Positions 25,058-34,347 of a stretch of 64,000 nucleotides of DNA are shown here, piece after piece. Where the stretch lies: assembly GCA_963826035.1 (NCBI GenBank), contig CAWGVZ010000004.1, forward strand, positions 1,167,678 to 1,231,677. Direction: 5' to 3'. Positions within the stretch are counted from its first letter, which is position 1, and every line of letters begins with the position of its first letter. A program made the position numbers and the translations under genes. The stretch comes from Actinophytocola sp963826035 (lineage in GTDB: Bacteria > Actinomycetota > Actinomycetes > Mycobacteriales > Pseudonocardiaceae). The notes under the pieces are model-generated. The model saw only the letters and a program-made list of their open reading frames with translations, was not told the DNA's origin and did not search any database.

Positions 25058-25948
25058 ATGGAGTCGACACCGGCGCTGGCCGACTGGACCGAAGTCGCAA
25101 CGCGACTCGGCACCACCGGCTACCTGTGCGACGACGACCTCGCGACGGTCACCTATCTGGCCCTGCGGATGCAGCGGCCGCTGCTGCTGGAGGGGGAGCC
25201 CGGCACCGGCAAGACCGCCCTCGCCGAGTCGCTGGCGCAAGGGCTCGAGCTGCCGCTGATCCGGCTCCAGTGCTACGAGGGCATCGACGCCACCCAGGCG
25301 CTCTACGACTGGGACTTCCCGCGGCAGATCCTGCACCTGCGGGCGCTGGAGGCTGCGGGAGGGGGAGGACTCGACGCGACCGAGGCCGAGAAGAGCCTCT
25401 ATGACGAGCGCTTCCTGCTGGCCCGGCCGGTGCTGGCCGCTCTGCAGCAGAGCCCGGCGGTGCTGCTCGTCGACGAGGTGGACCGCGCGGACGACGAGTT
25501 CGAGGCGTTCCTGCTCGAGGTGCTGTCGACCTACCAGGTGACGATCCCGGAGTACGGCACGATCGTGGCCGCGACGCCGCCGGTCGTCGTCCTCACCTCC
25601 AACCGCACCCGCGAGCTGCACGACGCGCTCAAGCGGCGCTGCCTCTACCACTGGATCGACCACCCCGGGCTGGAGCGCGAGGTCGCGATCGTCAGGTCGC
25701 GTGCTCCGGAGGTCTCCGAGGCGCTGGCCCGGCAGATCGTGACCGTGGTGCAGCAGCTGCGCGGCCTCGACGACCTCGAGAAGCCGCCCGGCGTCGCCGA
25801 GACCCTCGACTGGGCCCGCGCCCTGCACCACCTGGGCACCACGGAGCTCGACCTCGAGTCGTCGGCGCGGACCCTCGGCGCGCTGGTGAAGTACCGGGAG
25901 GACGCCGACCGCGTTCAACAGGCCCTCGACCAGATGCTGCGGGCATGA
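25058..25948 (+). CDS. MoxR-family AAA+ ATPase, CoxD-like
   Basis: 296 residues. Walker A is LLLEGEPGTGKTALAESLA, Walker B LLVDEVDRADDEFEAFLLEVL, sensor 1 VVLTSNRTRELHDALKRRC. CoxD-type MoxR proteins, together with a VWA partner, help assemble the sulfurated Mo/Cu active site of CO dehydrogenase-like enzymes. The next gene is that VWA partner, with a 4-base overlap. Cytoplasmic or membrane-associated. Confidence 0.9.
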   Translation: MESTPALADWTEVATRLGTTGYLCDDDLATVTYLALRMQRPLLLEGEPGTGKTALAESLAQGLELPLIRLQCYEGIDATQALYDWDFPRQILHLRALEAAGGGGLDATEAEKSLYDERFLLARPVLAALQQSPAVLLVDEVDRADDEFEAFLLEVLSTYQVTIPEYGTIVAATPPVVVLTSNRTRELHDALKRRCLYHWIDHPGLEREVAIVRSRAPEVSEALARQIVTVVQQLRGLDDLEKPPGVAETLDWARALHHLGTTELDLESSARTLGALVKYREDADRVQQALDQMLRA

Positions 25949-27063
25949 ACGGCGCCAACGTTCACGGCGACCGTGTCCTGCTGGGCTTCGCCCGCGCGCT
26001 GCGCGCCGCGGGCGTGCCGGTCACCCAGGACCGCGCCCAGACCTTCCTGGCCGCGACGTCCGTCGTCGGCCTCGACGACAGGCGAGCCACCTACACCGCC
26101 GGTCGGGCCACGCTCTGCTCCTCGCCCGACGACCTGGTCCGCTACGACCAGGTGTTCGAGGCCTACTTCACCGGTCGCGACGGACTGCCCCGGCCTCGTG
26201 TCACGTCGCCGGGCGCCACGACGTACGCCGGCCTGCCGCTGAGGGAGGGGGGCGTGGGCGGGGAGGCCGACGACTCGGACGACGTCGTCCGGGCCATGGC
26301 CAGCGAGACCGAGGTGCTTCGCCATCGCGACCTCGCGTCGCTCAGTGCCGCGGAGAAGCATCGCCTCGCCGGGATGTTCGCGACGTTGCATCCCCGGCCG
26401 CCGATGCGGCGTACCTCTCGCCACCAGCGGTGGCACCGAGGACGCGTCGACGCCTCGCGGACGCTGCGGGCCAGCCTGCGCCGGATGGGCGAGCCGTCGG
26501 TGATCGAGTGGCGCCGGCGCGGCTCCAAGCCGCGGCGGGTGGTGCTGCTGCTCGACGTGTCCGGCTCGATGAGCGGCTACGCCGATGCGCTGCTCCGCCT
26601 CGCCCACCGGATGGTGGTGGCGAGCCCGCGGGGCTCCGTCGAGGTCTTCACGGTCGGCACCCGGCTGACCCATCTGACCCGGGCGCTGCGCAGCCGCGAC
26701 GCCGAGCGGGCACTGGTCGCCGCCGGCGAGACCGTGCCGGACTGGTCGGGCGGCACCCGCCTCGGCGAGACGATGCGCGTGTTCCTGGACCGGTGGGGCC
26801 GGCGCGGGCTGGCGCGGGGCTCGGTCGTGGTGGTCTTCAGCGACGGCTGGGAACGCGGCGACGCCGCACTGCTCGGCGAGCAGATGACGCGGCTGGGCCG
26901 GATCGCGCACCGGGTGGTCTGGGTGAACCCGCATCGCGGGAAGTCCGGCTACGAACCCCTGCAGCAAGGGGTGCTCGCCGCCCTGCCCCATTGCGACGAC
27001 TTCCTCGCCGGCCACTCGCTGGCGACGTTCGCCGACCTGGTGGAGGTGGTGGCCCGTGCGTGA
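25945..27063 (+). CDS. VWA domain protein, CoxE-like
   Basis: 372 residues. The N-terminal half is helical (LLGFARALRAAGVPVTQDRAQTF, QVFEAYFTGRDGLP). The C-terminal von Willebrand A domain has the MIDAS motif LLLDVSGSMSGY, with a Thr in the SGGTRLGE loop and an Asp in VVFSDGWERGD. This is the CoxE family, partner of CoxD in maturation of molybdenum hydroxylases. It overlaps the CoxD gene by 4 bases and the XdhC/CoxF-like gene by 8. Confidence 0.9.
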   Translation: MNGANVHGDRVLLGFARALRAAGVPVTQDRAQTFLAATSVVGLDDRRATYTAGRATLCSSPDDLVRYDQVFEAYFTGRDGLPRPRVTSPGATTYAGLPLREGGVGGEADDSDDVVRAMASETEVLRHRDLASLSAAEKHRLAGMFATLHPRPPMRRTSRHQRWHRGRVDASRTLRASLRRMGEPSVIEWRRRGSKPRRVVLLLDVSGSMSGYADALLRLAHRMVVASPRGSVEVFTVGTRLTHLTRALRSRDAERALVAAGETVPDWSGGTRLGETMRVFLDRWGRRGLARGSVVVVFSDGWERGDAALLGEQMTRLGRIAHRVVWVNPHRGKSGYEPLQQGVLAALPHCDDFLAGHSLATFADLVEVVARA

Positions 27064-28246
27064 CGTGCTGCCCGAGCTGATGAAGTGGTGGGACGCTGGC
27101 GACACCGTCGGCGTCGGCACCGTGGTGGCGACGTTCCAGTCGGCGCCGCGGCCCGCGGGGGCTTCGATGCTGGTCGGCCCCGACGGCACCGCAGTGGGTT
27201 CGGTGTCGGGTGGCTGTGTCGAGGGTGCCGTCTACGACCTGTCGCAGTCGGTGGTCGAATCCGGCACCTCCGTGCTCCAGCGCTACGGCGTCTCCGACGA
27301 CGATGCGTTCGCCGTCGGCCTGACCTGTGGAGGCATCCTCGACGTGTTCGTCGAGAAGGTCTCCCGCGAGACGTTCCCCGAGCTTGGCGAGTTGGCCGCC
27401 GACATCAAAGCCGGCCGGGCGGTCGCCCTGGCCACGGTCATCGAGCACCCGGACCCGGCCTGGCTCGGCCGGCGCATGGTCATCCGCCCTGGCGGGATAG
27501 TCCCTGACGTTCGGACCCCAGGAACAGCCAATAGGGGGTCCGATCGTCAGGGACTATCGGGCACGCTGGGCTCGCCGCGGGCCGACGACGCCGTCCACGA
27601 CGACGCGCTGGGTCTGCTTGCCGCCGGTCACGATGCGACCCTCACCTACGGTCCTGACGGTGAGCGAAGGGGCGAGGGGATGCGGGTGTTCGTCTGGGCG
27701 TTCGCGCCCAAGCCGCGGATGTTGGTCTTCGGGGCGATCGACTTCGCGGCTGCGGTCGCCCGCGTCGGCGGTTTTCTCGGCTACGAGGTGACCGTCTGTG
27801 ACGCCCGTCCGGTCTTCGCCACCACGAGCCGTTTCCCCGATGCCGACGAGGTGGTCGTGGACTGGCCGCACCGCTACCTGGCCGCCGAACAGGAGGCCGG
27901 GCGGATCGACCGCCGCACGGTGATCACCGTGCTCACCCACGACCCGAAGTTCGACGTGCCGTTGCTCGAGGTGGCGCTCCGCCTCCCCGAGGTTGCGTAC
28001 GTCGGGGCGATGGGTTCGCGGCGTACTCATGAGGACCGGCTCGACCGACTCCGCGAGGCCGGGCTGACCGACGAGGAGATCGATCGCCTCTCCAGTCCGA
28101 TCGGCCTCGACCTCGGGGCTCGGACTCCCGAGGAGACCGCGGTCAGCATCGCCGCGGAGATCATCGCCGGGCGGTGGGGCGGCAGCGGCGAGCGGCTCGC
28201 GTCGACCGCGGGCCGGATCCACCGCGACACCGACGTCCTGCCGTGA
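27056..28246 (+). CDS. XdhC/CoxF family maturation protein with an inserted palindrome
   Basis: 396 residues. The N-terminal XdhC_CoxI domain contains VATFQSAPRPAGASMLV, GSVSGGCVEGAVYD and LTCGGILDVFVE. The C-terminal Rossmann-like XdhC domain contains VFGAIDFAAAVARVGGFLGYEVTVCDARP and VAYVGAMGSRRTHEDRLDRL. Such proteins bind the molybdenum cofactor and aid its sulfuration and insertion. Residues about 147-167 (IVPDVRTPGTANRG and on) are encoded by a long DNA palindrome and fall between the domains, which makes the protein about 20 residues longer than expected. The reading frame is kept. Confidence 0.88.
   Translation: MRDVLPELMKWWDAGDTVGVGTVVATFQSAPRPAGASMLVGPDGTAVGSVSGGCVEGAVYDLSQSVVESGTSVLQRYGVSDDDAFAVGLTCGGILDVFVEKVSRETFPELGELAADIKAGRAVALATVIEHPDPAWLGRRMVIRPGGIVPDVRTPGTANRGSDRQGLSGTLGSPRADDAVHDDALGLLAAGHDATLTYGPDGERRGEGMRVFVWAFAPKPRMLVFGAIDFAAAVARVGGFLGYEVTVCDARPVFATTSRFPDADEVVVDWPHRYLAAEQEAGRIDRRTVITVLTHDPKFDVPLLEVALRLPEVAYVGAMGSRRTHEDRLDRLREAGLTDEEIDRLSSPIGLDLGARTPEETAVSIAAEIIAGRWGGSGERLASTAGRIHRDTDVLP
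27497..27557. repeat. Long palindrome inserted in frame in xdhC
   Basis: Arms of 23 bases (27497-27519 and 27535-27557) match at 22 positions when one is reverse-complemented; they begin ATAGTCCCTGACG and end CGTCAGGGACTAT. The loop is 15 bases. The unit encodes ~20 residues between the two XdhC domains, so it looks like a palindromic element tolerated in an interdomain linker. No second copy is seen in this window. Confidence 0.8.
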
Positions 28247-28331
28247 GCCGAGCGGCGAGGGGCCGCGTCGGCTGAGTGATGGTCGTCACGGGCCGGTGCT
28301 ACGTTGACGAGACCACGACGAGGAGCCGGGT

Positions 28332-29564
28332 ATGGGTCGTAGTGAGCTGCAGGAGCGCAAGCTGGAGGCGATGCGCGCCTGGACCTCGTTCGTCGAGGAG
28401 GGCGACCGGGCCGAGGCCCTGGTCCGGCCCGAGATCCTGAGCAGCTGGACCCGCTCCGAGGCGGCGATCTCGCCCGATGTGACCGAAGCTCCGCTCGCCG
28501 ACGAGGGCGAGATCGCCTCGATCTGGCGCGACTCCCCGCTGCAGAGTGCGGTCGAGACCGTCGAGTCCGATCTCCGGCGTACTGCCGAGGACGGCGACCT
28601 GGTGCTCGCGGTGACCGATGCCCAGACCCGGATCCTGTGGACCTACGGCGGCCGCGTGATGCGGCGCAAGGCCGAGACCGTCAACTTCGTCGCCGGCGGT
28701 CGCTGGGACGACGAGTCCGTCGGCACCAACGCCCTCGACCTGGCCAACCGCCTGGCCACGCCGTCGATGGTGTTCAGCGCCGAGCACTACGCCCCGATCG
28801 TGCACAACTGGGTGTGCTGGGCGGCGCCGGTGCTCGACCCGGTGACCGGCCACAAGCTCGGCGTGATCGACCTGTCGACCACGTGGGACCGCACCCACCC
28901 GATCGGGCTCGCCACCGCGCGGGTGATGGCCAGGCTGATCGAGTCGGCCCTGCCGCAGTCGACCTACCACCCGTCGGCGCTGCTCGACGAGACCGGCGAC
29001 CCGGGGCTCGTGATGACCCTGCTCGGCACCGCCGAGGTCCGGCTCGACGGCCTGCGCCTGCTGCTCAACCGGCGTCAGACCGAGATCCTCGCGCTGCTGG
29101 CACTGCACCCCGAGGGGCTGTCGCTGGAGCAGCTGCACGCCCTGGTCTACGGCGACCAGTCGATCACCTTCTCCACCCTCAAGGCGGAGGTCTCGCACCT
29201 TCGCTCGGCCCTCGGTGGCCAGCTCGGCTCGCGCCCCTACCGCCTCTTGATGCCGGTCGCCACCGACGTCGACCACGTGCTGGGCCTGTTGCGGGCGGGC
29301 CACGTCGCCGAGGCGGTCGATGCCTACGGCGGCGACCTGCTTCCCGGCACCAACTCCCCAGCCCTCACCGAGCTCGCCGACTACGTTGCGGTGGCGGTCC
29401 GCGAGGCGCTGCTCGCCGACCCGCAGCCCGACGCGGTGCTGCGCTACGCCGACCTGGCGCCGTACGACGTCGAGGTGGTCGAGCGCTGCCTGGCCGAGCT
29501 CGGCACCGGGCCCCACCCGGCGAAGGCGCTGCTCAAGGGTCGTCTCGCGGCAGGCGGGCGGTAG
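28332..29564 (+). CDS. GAF domain transcriptional regulator (AcoR-like sensor, no AAA domain)
   Basis: 410 residues. The N-terminal region (RPEILSSWTRSEAAI) and GAF domain with WDDESVGTNALDLANRLATP resemble the sensor half of AcoR-type activators. The sigma-54 AAA+ domain and Fis helix are absent. A C-terminal winged-helix-like domain follows (LLNRRQTEILALLALHPEGLSLEQLHALVYGD and STLKAEVSHLRSALG). It lies after the molybdenum-enzyme maturation genes and may control them or an aldehyde/alcohol pathway. The effector is unknown. Confidence 0.78.
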   Translation: MGRSELQERKLEAMRAWTSFVEEGDRAEALVRPEILSSWTRSEAAISPDVTEAPLADEGEIASIWRDSPLQSAVETVESDLRRTAEDGDLVLAVTDAQTRILWTYGGRVMRRKAETVNFVAGGRWDDESVGTNALDLANRLATPSMVFSAEHYAPIVHNWVCWAAPVLDPVTGHKLGVIDLSTTWDRTHPIGLATARVMARLIESALPQSTYHPSALLDETGDPGLVMTLLGTAEVRLDGLRLLLNRRQTEILALLALHPEGLSLEQLHALVYGDQSITFSTLKAEVSHLRSALGGQLGSRPYRLLMPVATDVDHVLGLLRAGHVAEAVDAYGGDLLPGTNSPALTELADYVAVAVREALLADPQPDAVLRYADLAPYDVEVVERCLAELGTGPHPAKALLKGRLAAGGR

Positions 29565-29612
29565 TGCGGGTTTCGTAACGAAACCTGGACACCCCGCGGA
29601 TTGGCTGGCCTC

Positions 29613-30527
29613 ATGTCCAACACAACCATCACGCGCAGCCGCTCAGCGGCGGTCGCACTCACGGCCGTCGCGGCTCTGCTGGTCGGCTGCACGTCGGACG
29701 ACTCGCCGGACTCCAGCGAGACGCCGGAAACCCCCTCGAGCTCCGGCAGCCCCTCGGCGTCCGAACCAGCCGGCGACGTGGTGGAGGGGATGTTCGATGT
29801 GGGTGGTCACGAGCTCTACCTCAGCTGTGAGGGGAGCGGCTCACCGACCGTCGTCTACCTGCACGGTTCGATCGAGGACGCGAGCACCGTGGCCCATCAA
29901 GCCGGCTCCGGGTTCTCGAGCCTGCTGGCGCCCGACTACCGCGTCTGTGTCTACGACCGGCGCAACGTTGGTGACAGCGAGACCGTCGATGCGGTCCAGC
30001 TACCCAAGGACGCCGTCAACGACCTGCACACGCTCCTCGACGTCGCGGGCATCGAACCGCCCTACGTCCTCGTCGGCGCCTCGTTCGGCGGCATGCTCGC
30101 CTACCTCTACGCCGGCGAGCACCCTGACCAGGTAGTCGGCATGGTGCTCCTGGACGCGATGTTCCCCGATGAGCTGTCGCTGGAGCACCTGTTCCCGGCG
30201 CCGGATCGCTACGAGGCGTTCGACCAGACCGACGAGGCCGAGGGGCTGGAGCGGATCAGCCACTTCAAGTGCATCACCGCCGGCCAGAGGTTCATCGGCA
30301 AGGAGCCGAGGATCCCCGTCACGTACCTCGCGTCGGACATCGAGGGCTACGAGGACAACGACTACGGCATCCCGGAGTACGACAGGCGCATCCTGAAGGT
30401 CCAGGCGGCGTACGTCGACCGCTTCGCCCCCGGGAAGCTGATCCGGGTGAACGCCCCGCACTTCATGGAGCCGGTGATCCCAGAGCAGATCGCCGAGGAG
30501 GTGCGCGGAGTCATCGCCGCGAGCTAG
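29613..30527 (+). CDS. Alpha/beta hydrolase lipoprotein
   Basis: 304 residues from ATG 29613; a TTG at 29601 is less likely. The signal peptide ends in the lipobox LLVGC, so the protein is lipid-anchored outside the membrane, with a Ser/Pro/Thr-rich linker after the Cys. The hydrolase core has VVYLHGSIED (oxyanion strand), VLVGASFGGMLA (nucleophile Ser in GASFG), VLLDAMFPDEL and a C-terminal NAPHFMEP with the likely catalytic His. Substrate unknown. It overlaps the convergent response regulator by 4 bases. Confidence 0.85.
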   Translation: MSNTTITRSRSAAVALTAVAALLVGCTSDDSPDSSETPETPSSSGSPSASEPAGDVVEGMFDVGGHELYLSCEGSGSPTVVYLHGSIEDASTVAHQAGSGFSSLLAPDYRVCVYDRRNVGDSETVDAVQLPKDAVNDLHTLLDVAGIEPPYVLVGASFGGMLAYLYAGEHPDQVVGMVLLDAMFPDELSLEHLFPAPDRYEAFDQTDEAEGLERISHFKCITAGQRFIGKEPRIPVTYLASDIEGYEDNDYGIPEYDRRILKVQAAYVDRFAPGKLIRVNAPHFMEPVIPEQIAEEVRGVIAAS

Positions 30528-31195
30528 CCGCCCGGTGGCGCATGGGGCGGCAGCCGACCGAGGCCCGCTTCGCGGGCGCGGACGATCGCCTCCGACCGCC
30601 CGGCCACCTGGAGCTTGACGAAGATCGACGAGACGTTGTTGGCGACGGTCTTCGCGGCCAGGCTGAGCCGCTCACCGATCGCCGCGTTGCCGAGACCGCC
30701 CGCGAGGAGGTCGAGGATCTCCCGCTCCCGAGTGGTCAGCTCGGGAAACGCCGGCTCGGCCGCGCTCGGCCCGGCCCGGAAGAAGGCCAGCACGCGCTGG
30801 GCCACACCGGGGCCGAAGATGGCCTCGCCTCTCGCGACGGCCGTGATCCCGCCGAGGATCTCCTCCTGCGACGCACCTTTGACCAGGTAGCCGCGGGCAC
30901 CAGCCCGCATCGCGGTGAACACCGAGTCGTCGTCCTCGTGCATGGTCAGGATCAGGACCGCGACCGTCGGTGCGACCCTGGCGAGCTCGCGGGTCGCCTC
31001 GAAGCCGTCCATGCCCGGCATCTGCAGGTCGAGCAGGGCGACGTCGGGGGAGTGCACGACCGCCTCGCGCACGGCCTCCGAGCCGTTGCCGGCCTCCGCG
31101 ACCACCTCGAAGCCGGGCACCGAGGAGAGCAGGGTGGTGAGGCCGTCGCGCACGACCGGGTGGTCGTCCGCGATCAGCACCCGGATGGCGCTCAC
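30524..31195 (-). CDS. LuxR/NarL family response regulator
   Basis: 223 residues from GTG 31195, which overlaps the kinase stop (GTGA). The receiver is VLIADDHPVVRDGL, with phospho-acceptor Asp in DVALLDLQMPGMDG and Lys in GYLVKGAS. The LuxR domain is LTTREREILDLLAGGLGNAAIGERLSLAAKTVANNVSSIFVKL. The frame stays open to 31318, but that extension lies within the kinase gene. Cognate to the sensor kinase immediately upstream. Confidence 0.9.
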   Translation of the reverse strand: MSAIRVLIADDHPVVRDGLTTLLSSVPGFEVVAEAGNGSEAVREAVVHSPDVALLDLQMPGMDGFEATRELARVAPTVAVLILTMHEDDDSVFTAMRAGARGYLVKGASQEEILGGITAVARGEAIFGPGVAQRVLAFFRAGPSAAEPAFPELTTREREILDLLAGGLGNAAIGERLSLAAKTVANNVSSIFVKLQVAGRSEAIVRAREAGLGRLPPHAPPGG

Positions 31196-33154
31196 GACGC
31201 CACCAGTGGGAACGTCGCCACCACGCGGCCGCCGGACTCGTCCGGGCCGGCCTCGAGGTGACCGCCCAGCTCGTCGATCCGCTGGCGCATGCCGGACAGG
31301 CCGACGCCGTGCTGCCACTCGGCAGCACCGTTGCCGTTGTCGAGGATCTGCACCTCGAGCGCGTCGCCGCAGCGGAGGGTCAGGCTCGCGCGCGTCGCCG
31401 TCGCATGCCGCGCCACGTTGGTGAGCGCCTCGGTGGCGACTCGATAGACCGCCACCTCGAGGGCGGCCGGCAGCGTCGGCAGGGAGTCGGTGTCGAGCTG
31501 GACGGCGAGCCGGCTGCCGTCGCTGCGGTAGGACAGCTGCTCCACCCGCTGCCGGAGCGCCTCGACGAGACCGAGCTCGTCGAGCGCGGGCGGCCGGAGC
31601 TGGTCGACGACTCGCCGCACGCTCTCGATCGCCCGCCGCGCTTCAAGCTGGGTCCGCCCGACCAGCTCGTCGGCCCGCTCGGGATCGGTGGCACGCAGGT
31701 TGGCGGCGGCGTCGGCGGACAGCGCCAGACCGGTCAGACCGGGCCCGAGGTCGTCGTGCAGCTCGCGCCGCAGCCGGCGGCGTTCTTCCTCGACCGCCGT
31801 GACCTGGCGCTCGCGGGACAGCTGCAGCTCCTCGCTCAGGGTGGTGGCATGCACCGCGAGAGCCAGCGGGCCGGTCAGCAGGCCGACGCCCTGGACGTCC
31901 TTGGCGGAGAGGCTCCGCTCGCCGGGACGCAGCCCGAGGACCAGGCTGCCGACGACCTGGTCGCCGCGGCCGAGCGCTACCCGGTGATGGGGGACGTCTC
32001 GGTCCCCGGCCTCGCCGAGCACTCGGTCGTGCAGGTCCTGCACGGCGACGTACGGCATCCGCAGGGTCGTGGCGAGTGACTCGGCCACCGCGCTGAACGA
32101 CGCCCCGTCCGCCTGGAGGTGCGGGCCCACCGACGACATCACCCGCGCCGGGTCGCGGCGATCGCCGTACGTCGCCTGCTCGACCAACCGCTGCAGGCGC
32201 GGGTAGAGCGGCCCGACCATCAGCGCCACCGCCAGGGTCGCCAGCACGGATCGCTCGGTCCAGGTGCCGAGCAGCCGGTCGAGGACCGTCACGAGCACCA
32301 GGTAGACGGTCAGCGCGCCGAGCGAGAGGAGGAGCCAGGTGAGCGCGCGGGAGACGACCAGCCGGATGTCCAGGAGCTGGTGCCGCAGGATCGCGGCGGT
32401 GATCGCCAGCGGGATCAGCGGTATCGCGAACAGCACCAGGATCGGCGTCCCTGCCACCAGGGCCCAGGGCACGACCACCGCGATCACGACGACCGTCGCC
32501 ATCAGCAGCCAGGCCAGCTGGCTGCGCTCGCGTTCGACGCCCCGGCGGTAGCGCGCCGCGAGTGCGACCAGGGCGACCAGCAGGAAGGCGAGCACCCGGA
32601 TCTCGGAGACCATCCACAGCGGAGCCAGGTCGGAGTGGTCGGAGAGGGTCAGGTAGCCGAGCGGCAGGTTGGCCAGCATCGGCTCCGTCTCGGTGCCGAG
32701 CTCGAGCGCGAACAGCGGCGCCGTCACCACGAACCCCACCGCGACCGGGCGCCAGCGGGGTGACGGGAGCCGTCCGGTGGGGAAGAGCAGCAGGGCCAGG
32801 GGCAGGAACAGCGCGATCGACCACGGCCAGGACCAGGCGGCCACGGTGACCGCCACGCGCTGCAGCTCGAGCGGAGCACCCTGGTCGACCAGGACGCCCG
32901 CGAGCGGCACGGCCAGCGCGGTGGTCGCGTGTCCGAGGCCGTCGGCGACCAGGAGCCAGCCGACCGGGTTCTTCGGTCGGTGCCAGGCGATGACGGCGCC
33001 GCACAGGCCGAACGACGCGCCCATCAGCGCGTTCGTCACGATGAACCCGTCGAGCGCCTCCGACCAGGACAGCCCGAGCACCAGGGCTGAGGACGACGGC
33101 CGCGACGACCTCCGCCGACACCAGCACGCCGGCGAAGAGGGCGCGACCGGTCAT
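31192..33154 (-). CDS. Multi-pass sensor histidine kinase (one frameshift)
   Basis: About 650 residues. The N-terminal half has many hydrophobic helices, then a GAF-like region, the HisKA_3 motif EERRRLRRELHDDLGPGLTGLALS with the phospho-His, and a HATPase domain with ALTNVARHA and GVGLSGMRQRIDELGG. The long frame begins only at 33081. A better N-terminus, MTGRALFAGVLVSAEVVAAVVLS, starts at 33154 in another frame and joins near 33085-33095, so one base is lost or gained there. The partner regulator follows with an overlap. Confidence 0.82.
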
Positions 33155-33312
33155 GGCCTCAGTGTGCTCTCAGCGGCTTCCCGATGGGGAGGGAACGCGC
33201 TCCCGAGCAGACCGGGCGGCTTCCTGAGCGATCGGTCACCGCGGCCCATCCGCTGGGAGGTGGTCCGGCCGCACGGTGAGCAGGTCAGCCACTTCTCACC
33301 ACTGGAGCTCTC

Positions 33313-33663
33313 ATGAACGCACTGCCCAGGTTCGCCCTGGTCCTGCTCGGCCTGTTGTCCGTCTCCGACCTGTCGCTCCCGTTCGTCACCGACGGCGACA
33401 CCCCGCCGATGTCGATCGCCGTGATCTCGGCGGCGCTCGGCGCCGCCACGCTGATCTGCCTGCGAGGCGCTTGGCGTGGCGAACGCCCGGCGCTCGTCGG
33501 CGTGGTCGTCTCCCGCTTGCTCTCGGCGCTGCTGACGCTGCCGGCGTTCTTCATCGGAGACGTGCCCGCCGGGGTGGTCGCCGTGTCGGCCGGCACCGTT
33601 GCCCTCACCGTGTTGGGGATCGTGCTCGCCCTCGCCGGCTCCCGTCAGGCGGTGACGTCATGA
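33313..33663 (+). CDS. Small four-helix membrane protein
   Basis: 116 residues with about four hydrophobic segments (FALVLLGLLSVSDLSL, SIAVISAALGAATLICL, LVGVVVSRLLSALLTLPAFF, AVSAGTVALTVLGIVLALAG). ATG preceded by GGAGCTCTC. Its stop overlaps the next membrane protein gene (ATGA), so the two are probably made together. Family not recognised; the layout is common in actinobacterial inner-membrane proteins of unknown function. Confidence 0.72.
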   Translation: MNALPRFALVLLGLLSVSDLSLPFVTDGDTPPMSIAVISAALGAATLICLRGAWRGERPALVGVVVSRLLSALLTLPAFFIGDVPAGVVAVSAGTVALTVLGIVLALAGSRQAVTS

Positions 33664-34325
33664 CCACCACCATCGACACCACCGAGACCACGAGAGAGAC
33701 GGGCTGGGTCGCCCTGGCCGTGCTCGCGCCGATCGGAGCAGTGCTGGTCGCGGTGCTCCGTTACGTGCTGCCCTACGAGACGACCGACAGCACCGGTGAC
33801 ATGGTGCGTGAGGGGTACGCCGATCCAGGTGCGATGTCCCTCGTGCTCTGGATGGGCCTAGGAGCCGCGCTCACGATCGTGCCCGGCTCGATCGCCATCG
33901 GTCGCCTGGTGCGGCAGCGGGCACCGCGGCTCACGGCGGTAGCTCTGACGCTGCTGGTGCCGGCGTACCTGATGCTGCCCGTGCTGTTGATCCTCGACCA
34001 CACGATCTGGGCCGGTGCCGACTCCGGTGCCTCCCAGGCCTCGATAGTCAGCATCCTTGATGCGGCCCATCCCATCGTCGGTATCGCAACGGGGCTCTTC
34101 GTCGTGGGCCACGTGCTGGGCACCGTGTTGCTGGGCGTCGCGATGCTGCGCTCCCGCTGTGTCCCGGCGTGGGCTGCGGTGATCACGATCGTCTCCCAGC
34201 CGCTGCACTTCGTGGCCGCAGTCATCGCGCCCAACCACACCTTGGACGGTGTGGCGTGGGGTCTCAACGCGGTCGGCTTTGCGGTGGCTGCGGTGGCTGT
34301 CATGGCTCGGAGCGACCGCTCATGA
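33660..34325 (+). CDS. Multi-pass membrane protein of unknown function
   Basis: 221 residues from the ATG at 33660, with about six membrane segments (WVALAVLAPIGAVLVAVL, MSLVLWMGLGAALTIVPGSIAIG, LTAVALTLLVPAYLMLPVLLIL, IVGIATGLFVVGHVLGTVLLGVAM, AAVITIVSQPLHFVAAVIAP and a last near the end). A Thr-rich N-terminus precedes the first. Coupled to the small membrane protein before it. No family identified; such proteins often sit near two-component systems, as here. Confidence 0.72.
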   Translation: MTTTIDTTETTRETGWVALAVLAPIGAVLVAVLRYVLPYETTDSTGDMVREGYADPGAMSLVLWMGLGAALTIVPGSIAIGRLVRQRAPRLTAVALTLLVPAYLMLPVLLILDHTIWAGADSGASQASIVSILDAAHPIVGIATGLFVVGHVLGTVLLGVAMLRSRCVPAWAAVITIVSQPLHFVAAVIAPNHTLDGVAWGLNAVGFAVAAVAVMARSDRS

Positions 34326-34347
34326 ACGCGCGCCCTAGCCCTGGGCG

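Noticed and set aside
31643..33154. Long Arg/Ala-rich frame opposite the kinase frame
   Set aside because: Only its first ~24 residues look like protein (the true kinase N-terminus); the rest is a GC-rich frame shadow.
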